Assembly (NCBI GenBank): GCA_001600175.1
Contig: BCJC01000001.1
Coordinates: forward strand, 2,775,652-2,839,651
Direction: 5' to 3'
Source of the DNA: Erythrobasidium yunnanense
Lineage: Eukaryota; Basidiomycota; Cystobasidiomycetes; Erythrobasidiales; Erythrobasidiaceae
Length of the DNA stretch: 64,000 bases
Both the position numbers and the translations under genes were made by a program. The notes under the pieces are model-generated. The model saw nothing but the letters and a program-made list of their open reading frames with translations. It did no database searches and was not told where the DNA came from. Numbering within the stretch: position 1 is the stretch's first letter; each line of letters opens with the position of its first letter. Positions 58,794 to 64,000 of the stretch are shown one piece after another.

Positions 58794-59723
58794 GACTACC
58801 CTAGTCTACCTTATGCTTATGTCTACATACTATGAATTTCAGTAAGATTTGTTATATAACGACCGTAGATTTGCCTGTAGAAGTAGAAGAGCAAGTCATA
58901 ATATCGTACAGCAATACAAGCAGCCATAGACAGTGTTCATTGATCGTTCTGAGCTGCTTCTGCGAATTGTGGACCGTGCGAGGGAAGGCTCAGCCAATTT
59001 CTGCCGCCTATAAATTCACGATTTCCAGGCCAACCTCTCTTTTCTTTTCTTCAAGAAACATACTCTTTAGAATCACTTTACAGTGAACTTCCGAGTTTGT
59101 CTAGCTAATCTACATTAGCCACATCAATTCACGGCTCACGATGATCTAGAAAGCGCGTAATCCTCACCAACGAGAACCTTTTCTTCTGGGCGGTCAGCAG
59201 TCCTTAGGGATTCCAGCTGGCCGCTCCTCGATGACTTGGGCTCGACCTGCGCCGGACACGCTCTGTCGTCGTCTGTCATGGCTCCCTGCTCTCTGCCTTC
59301 ACTGGCGAGAGTTTGTCGGATGCCTGCGCGGTCGCAGCATGAGGTACGCCTTCGTCTGAAGCCGCCGTTTGTTGTATACCTTCTGTAGTAGCTCTTTACA
59401 TACAATCCCGCTACCGTTCTCTTCACTTTGTTATCGCTTTTGTTGCTTCGATGTCCTTCAGCTGATCCTGCGACTTCGCGCTCAAATTGCCGAGCCAAAT
59501 CTGTACGTGGAGACTTGCGCAAGAGCCTGTACATCTAAAGCAATGCAACGTATACACTGCTATAGTAACAGTGCTCGCAACTCTGCTCGATTTTCCCTAA
59601 TTTTCTTGCCAGGTTTCTGCGACTTGCTCCAACTTTGAGCTTTTCCTTCCTTTTGCCCAGCTCCCCCTTGCTGCCGCGGCTTGCCTCTCGCGAAACCACC
59701 AAAACTTTCCAGCTTCTACAACC
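58794..59723. other. Spacer with one doubtful small frame
   Basis: About 930 bases holding the 3' UTR of the Zn2Cys6 gene and the eS28 promoter. A minus frame at 59136-59534 has a true ATG and is listed separately. Nothing else is supported. Confidence 0.4.
59136..59534 (-). CDS. Doubtful 132-residue basic protein
   Basis: Open frame from MYRLLRKSPRTDLARQFERE to EDYALSRSS, Arg/Lys/Ser-rich, starting with a real ATG 189 bases from the divergent eS28 start. The length and head-to-head position would suit a small gene, but I see no domain, no intron with both signals, and no family likeness. It may be chance. Confidence 0.22.
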   Translation of the reverse strand: MYRLLRKSPRTDLARQFEREVAGSAEGHRSNKSDNKVKRTVAGLYVKSYYRRYTTNGGFRRRRTSCCDRAGIRQTLASEGREQGAMTDDDRACPAQVEPKSSRSGQLESLRTADRPEEKVLVGEDYALSRSS

Positions 59724-60068
59724 ATGGTGAGTATTACATGCAGAATGCAAGTATGCAGAGTCAGCCTGCTGAATCCGCCTTGTTTCTGCGATTCGTAGGA
59801 TACCACAAAATCCCAAGTCAAGCTGGCAAAGGTCACAAAGGTCCTCGGACGAACTGGATCAAGAGGAGGTGTCACTCAAGTCAGAGTAGAGTTCATGGAC
59901 GACTCGACGAGATCCATCATCAGAAACGTCAAAGGACCAGTCAGAGAGAACGACATTCTCGCTTTGCTAGAGTCGGAACGTGAAGCTCGGTGAGCAGGCA
60001 GCGTCACCATATACAAGCAATGATACATCTGCTGACATACTACTGTTTTGCCCAGTCGTCTGCGCTAA
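59724..60068 (+). CDS. RPS28: Ribosomal protein eS28, small subunit
   Basis: Three exons. Exon 1 is only the ATG (59724-59726). A 72-base intron (GTGAGT...TTCGTAG, 59727-59798) leads to exon 2, [60 protein letters not shown] second intron (59990-60055) leads to a 13-base exon completing RRLR and the stop. Together this is a full-length eS28 of about 67 residues ending in the universal [12 protein letters not shown]. Reading through the second donor would stop at once and lose the conserved tail. Cytosolic 40S subunit. Confidence 0.95.
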
Positions 60069-60943
60069 CACTACCCTCTGTACGGCTCTCGGGCAAAACT
60101 TCGTTTCTCGTCGACCTCTCTGGATCAAACACCTCTCTTTACATCTCTAACTCAACTTCATATATACACCATCTTTCATACGGATTACCTATGGCGAACG
60201 GACGGACTATCGCGCTTCAACAGGAGGATATACATCAGACTGTCAAGCAACCGGTCTAGAAAGAAGGAATACATAGAAGCGAGGGCAGGACATGTTGGAG
60301 GGAGACTATGATGCTGGAGAATAAATGGGAAACGTCGATGTACTAGAATCTCTCTCTTTCCGGGCTATCCTCTGCAATCGTTCTACAGCAGTAGCAAGCA
60401 AGACGTTCTTCGGATTATGCAGGCCTGCTTGGACTTACGAATAGCAGAACATCCAGCGTACAGCGCATATCAATGCGAATAACCCGCAAATACCAACTTC
60501 AGCATCGCGCTCATTGCGAGGTCATTCAGGTTCCAAAAGCTGACGTTTACAGCACGAATTATGTGTTTCCTGCCTACAACCGAAATAAGTACTAATCAAC
60601 AAACAAAACAACTAACACTCGGCAAACAGATACCTTGCACTAATTTTTGCATGGATAATGAAACGAAGGAAAGAAAGAGGGTAAAGGAAGCTGAACGAGG
60701 GTACGGCACGCACTGCATTGGTCTATACTACTTATCTAGGATGTTGCGTGTTTTGGATTACTGAAGAGATAGTTTGAACGACATTGTGGGCACTGCGATT
60801 GACTGGGAGGACTGCTCGGCGGTCGAGTGGTCTAGTTGCGGTCCTCTAGTATAGTGCGGTGATATGTATGTTGTCAGGAAGAAGAAGAAGGAAAGAAGTG
60901 GAGATTCCTAAAGCGCTTATCGGGCTTACGGCGTCTAGGCTTT
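60069..60943. other. Convergent 3' spacer
   Basis: About 875 bases between the 3' ends of the eS28 and glycogenin genes. Short frames on the plus strand (60561-60764, 60859-61092) have no family. A stretch near 60817-60865 has fragments like tRNA D-arm text, but it does not fold into a tRNA. Confidence 0.45.
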
Positions 60944-63613
60944 TCAGCGCTGGTCAAATGAGGGCTGGCGAGCGGGTGCTAATCCATTGCCATTGCCGTT
61001 GGAGTGAGTGCCTCCGTTGCCGCTCACTGCAGCACCTTTGGCTTCCATATTCCGGACAAAGCGATGAAGAGCTTCTAGCCCTTCCTTCTTAACGTGCTCA
61101 ATATCTGTCTTTGTATCAAAGACGCGCGAAGCTTGTTGTGGACGGTAGTTGGCATTCGATAGGTCTGGTAGACCAGCTGTGTGATAGGATGGAGATGTAG
61201 ATGCCTTGCGGGCGGTGACTGTCTCTGAGCTCGACGTGCGAGATGATGAGGAGAGACGGGCGTTGCGGTGGCTGGCAGCTGCTGCTGCGTTGACCGTCAA
61301 GCCTGTACCATTGTTGTATGAGTTCGTACGACCGGGAACGAGTCGGGAGGCGGAAGCGGAAGGAGTTGAAGACGAAGGACCTGCATACGTGGGAGGCGGG
61401 ACGTTACGACTGCTGCTGAGAGTCCTACCGGACTGCGGGGGCGATCGGCCCTGCTTGCTTGAGTTACTGCTGCCATTTCGGCTAGAAGGCTGGCTAGCAG
61501 GCCTAGAAGACTGCTTGCTAGATCTGTCGTCACCGCTATCATCCTCTTCGTCCTCATCTTCATCGTCTCCATCTCGGCTAGATGCCTCTCCGCCAGTCTC
61601 GTAGCCTTCTGACGCTTTTCTAGGGCTGTTTGGTCCCAGACCGCTTGCAGTATAGCTACCATTCCTCTGTAGTCTACCTCTGGATGAAGAAGAGGACGAT
61701 GACCTCTGATGACCAAGTACTGCAGCATGGCTCGGCGGCTGTTTCAATTGAGATGGTTGGGTAGAGGGCGGTTTCTGGCGTGACTCAGCATATTTGCGAA
61801 TAGCAGGAACATCGTCCCATGCATTCGTATAATGAGTAGATAGAGTAGCAAGACTGACGGGAAGAGGCGCAGCAGGAGCTGACTGGCTCATACGTTGCCC
61901 TGATGAAGAGAAAGTAGCGTTGCCTGCCATCGACATGGCAGAAGATGGTCTGTTTTGCTTGTTTCGGTCTGCATCAGGGAAAACGCGAGCTGTGTTGCCC
62001 GGCCTGCTCTCCCAAGGGAAGACAGCTTTGATTTTGGAAGGATCAGGAGATTGGGATCTAGTCGAATTTCCGTAATCTTGGTGAGTGACTTTGGGAATGC
62101 CACCGTATGTGGTTGGGGCTTTGAAGAAGGTGCGCTGAGCAGCTGAACGTGGCCCATCCCAGACGTTGTCGAACAGCTGATGGAAGCCAGCTGCCATCTG
62201 AGGCTTGTCATTCTTGGGAGGTTCTGAGACAGCAGGGTCCCAGGAAACCTTCGGCGGTGACCAATGGCCTGGAGAGCCTGGCTGCGGTGAGGGCGCTTGG
62301 AATGATAGTGTAGGAGGAGTAGGTACTGATTGAGGGATGGATGGAGGAGGAGAACCGGCAGTGACAGGAGAAGGAGGTCGAGCTCTGCCTTGCTCCTCTA
62401 CTTTAGGCGCAGCAGCTTCGGCTACCTGCTGAGTGGGCGTGGGAGGCACGAAGACGAGACTGCCCATCAAATCTGGGCGCCCAGGCTTTAGAGGCATGGA
62501 TACGTAGTGTCCTTCGATGTCTGAACCCGAAACAAGGAGATTGTCTCCCTGCTGAGATCTGCCTTGGCCAGCAAAGACGCCCTGGAAGGTTCGCTTGAGA
62601 TCTTCGAGGGAAGGTGGAGTATAAGGAGTTGGGCCTCCGGGAGCATCCCAAGTCGCCTGGAGCTTGGGGAATACGAACGTTGTTTGCTGCCCGACTTTGC
62701 CGGTTGCATAGTGCCTCTGATAGACTGCAAACCAGCGATTCAAGAGACTTGCATAATCTGATGCTCCGCTTGCTTCGGAACTGCTGGGAACTTGTCTGGA
62801 AGGACCTTGTCCATGCCATGGTTTGTGAGAGCCGATGAAATGGACAAGCTTGATGCCGGCCCCGTGCCTTCTGTAGGCTGGAGCATAGCTGTAGGCGACA
62901 TCAACGGTGTTAGCTTCTTCTTCCGATAGTATCGGCGCATGCTCTACTCACGTATAGTATGCGCTTGGCGTAACATTGTACGTAAAGCTAAGTCGATTCC
63001 AGTCCGGGAAGAAGTCATTCAAGAGACCTTGATCTCCTCCATCCCACGACCCTCTCTCCGAGCTCATCTGTATCAACTTATCGAAAGTCTCAGCTGACGG
63101 GGTTGCCACAAACATGCCAGAATTGAAGCAGTCAGGCCAACCGCTATCTGGCGCAGCTGAGAAGGAAGCTTCGGTGGAGAAGAGGTGGGATAGCGGCTGA
63201 AGACATAGCGTGTCTGCATCTAGGAAGATGACCTTTCGGAACTGAATAAGGCGGAAGAGCTGCAGTTTCGTGAGTGTCGAAGCCAGATCTTGTCGACCTA
63301 TACCCAAAGCAATTCGCAATCAGTTACGGACGATGCTGCTGCTGCCCTGATAGATTGCGCAATGCTTACCCAGCAGTTGAAGCTCCTTATTGCTGCCCGA
63401 CCTGATCTCCTCAACGCCCACGACCAGACTGAACGTTCTTCTGAGTGCTTTGACACTCTGTACGCTGACAGTCGCCGGCGTCACAAGGCATACTGTTTCG
63501 AAAGGATTTGCAGGGCTAGTTCCCTCTGCTTCGAGAACAGATTGGATAGCGACGATGGCTCCAGTAACATAGGAATCTGTAGTGACGAGAGTGACGAAGG
63601 CATTGAGCGACAT
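60944..63613 (-). CDS. GLG1: Glycogenin, self-glucosylating glycogen primer
   Basis: GT8 glycosyltransferase starting MSLNAFVTLVTTDSYVTGAI (ATG 63611-63613). Then TKLQLFRLIQFRKVIFLDAD with the DAD metal/UDP-glucose motif, FSAAPDSGWPDCFNSGMFV, GDQGLLNDFF and YNVTPSAYYTYAPAYRRHG, where the tyrosine cluster offers possible glucose acceptors, and IKLVHFIGSHKPW. About 280 residues of catalytic domain are followed by about 550 residues rich in Pro, Ser and Gly (disordered) and a final conserved helix VFDTKTDIEHVKKEGLEALH. That last segment may bind glycogen synthase, as in other glycogenins. Three or four introns. Cytosolic. Confidence 0.9.
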
Positions 63614-64000
63614 CCTGCGTGGCCTTCGCGCCCAAATCTTCTGGCGAAAAGCGTCTGTTGATTTTCGGTTGAGGACTTTTGGGAGAATTCAGGCGCAACG
63701 AAGCTGGCAGCCTCACTCGTTGGATGCCCAAGCACTACGGCAGGTTATCTGATGGACTGCTGTCTTGCTACTTGCTGCTTTGATGTGCTTTTTAGCCCTT
63801 ATTTTCTTGCGGCACCAGGCCCAGCCGTGCCCTCCTTATCTGATGCCCCAAAAACGGTACTGAAAGTGTAGCTTTTCTATCTGGATGTGACCTCAATCCA
63901 ACCCTTCTGTTCTGTAGGCCTTCAAAGACCACCCTTGAACCCCTTCAGAACCAGATCCCGTACGAAAAGTAGAAAGCTTGAGAGCAAAAGGTCAACCTGC
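63614..64000. other. Upstream region of the glycogenin gene
   Basis: About 390 bases to the window edge. Frames of the minus strand continue a short way (63481-63735) as shadows of exon 1. No supported gene or motif. Confidence 0.45.

Noticed and set aside
59980-60000. Premature stop in eS28 removing the RRLR tail
   Set aside because: The TGA is inside a GT-AG intron (donor CG|GTGAGC); the 13-base last exon supplies RRLR.
60815-60870. tRNA-like D-arm text (GTCGAGTGGTCTAG and TAGTATAGTG)
   Set aside because: No anticodon or T-arm stem can be formed around it.

Overview
This window is nuclear DNA from a compact fungal genome. It carries about 30 protein-coding genes, nearly all interrupted by short introns (mostly 45-75 bases, GT-AG, many with CTAAC/CTGAC-type branch sites). 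The genes are typical of fungi: PAPS reductase, a KGD4-type mitochondrial protein, a GH5 mannanase with signal peptide, a Zn2Cys6 regulator and an Ure2-type glutathione transferase. The high intron load, short intergenic gaps and overall gene style point to a basidiomycete, perhaps a yeast-like or dimorphic one. I cannot name the species from sequence alone. I see no CRISPR array, no virus-like element and no intact transposon.

Layout. 1-1191: 3'-truncated, unrecognised gene (-). 1603-3772: succinate-semialdehyde dehydrogenase (-). 4039-5357: Ure2-like GST (+). 5567-8089: Ser/Pro-rich protein (-). 9320-10375: Tra2-like RNA-binding protein (-). 10703-11498: DinB-like protein (-). 11692-14295: PRP43 (-). 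14360-14650: DUF3253 protein (+). 15345-15725: small oxidoreductase-like-motif protein (-). 16143-16971: ribosomal protein eL18 (-). 17973-22636 and 23123-27804: tandem tripeptidyl-peptidase II paralogues (-). 28128-29784: FG nucleoporin Nup49/Nup58 (+). 30095-31122: PAPS reductase (-). 31697-32855: mitochondrial Bax-inhibitor-type protein GHITM (+). 33088-33535: small unknown (-). 33647-35917: SLS1-like mitochondrial protein (+). 36132-38249: alpha/beta hydrolase (-). 38742-40085: coiled-coil protein (-). 40148-41905: YtcJ-type amidohydrolase (+). 43258-44295: mitochondrial uL24m (-). 44395-44945: KGD4/mS36-like (+). 45423-46663: proteasome alpha subunit PSMA6/Scl1 (-). 46738-49131: LSG1 GTPase (+). 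49411-51027: FAD monooxygenase (+). 51202-53294: acetamidase-type amidase (+). 53411-56182: GH5 beta-mannanase with two CBM1-like modules (-). 57092-58793: Zn2Cys6 factor (+). 59724-60068: ribosomal protein eS28 (+). 60944-63613: glycogenin (-).

Most genes are housekeeping and unrelated to each other. The organisation is the notable part. Several head-to-head pairs have only 62-112 bases between start codons, and one pair (uL24m/KGD4) encodes two mitochondrial proteins. In three translation genes (eL18, LSG1, eS28) an intron sits inside or directly after the start codon. Very short exons (5, 13 and 18 bases) occur in three genes. The features that most repay a closer look are the duplicated TPP II genes, one with a signal-peptide-like N-terminus, and the mannanase with a tandemly duplicated cystine module that has CBM1 spacing but lacks CBM1 aromatic residues.

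Splice structures were worked out by hand from frame continuity, family conservation and GT-AG signals. Exon borders are inferences unless stated otherwise.
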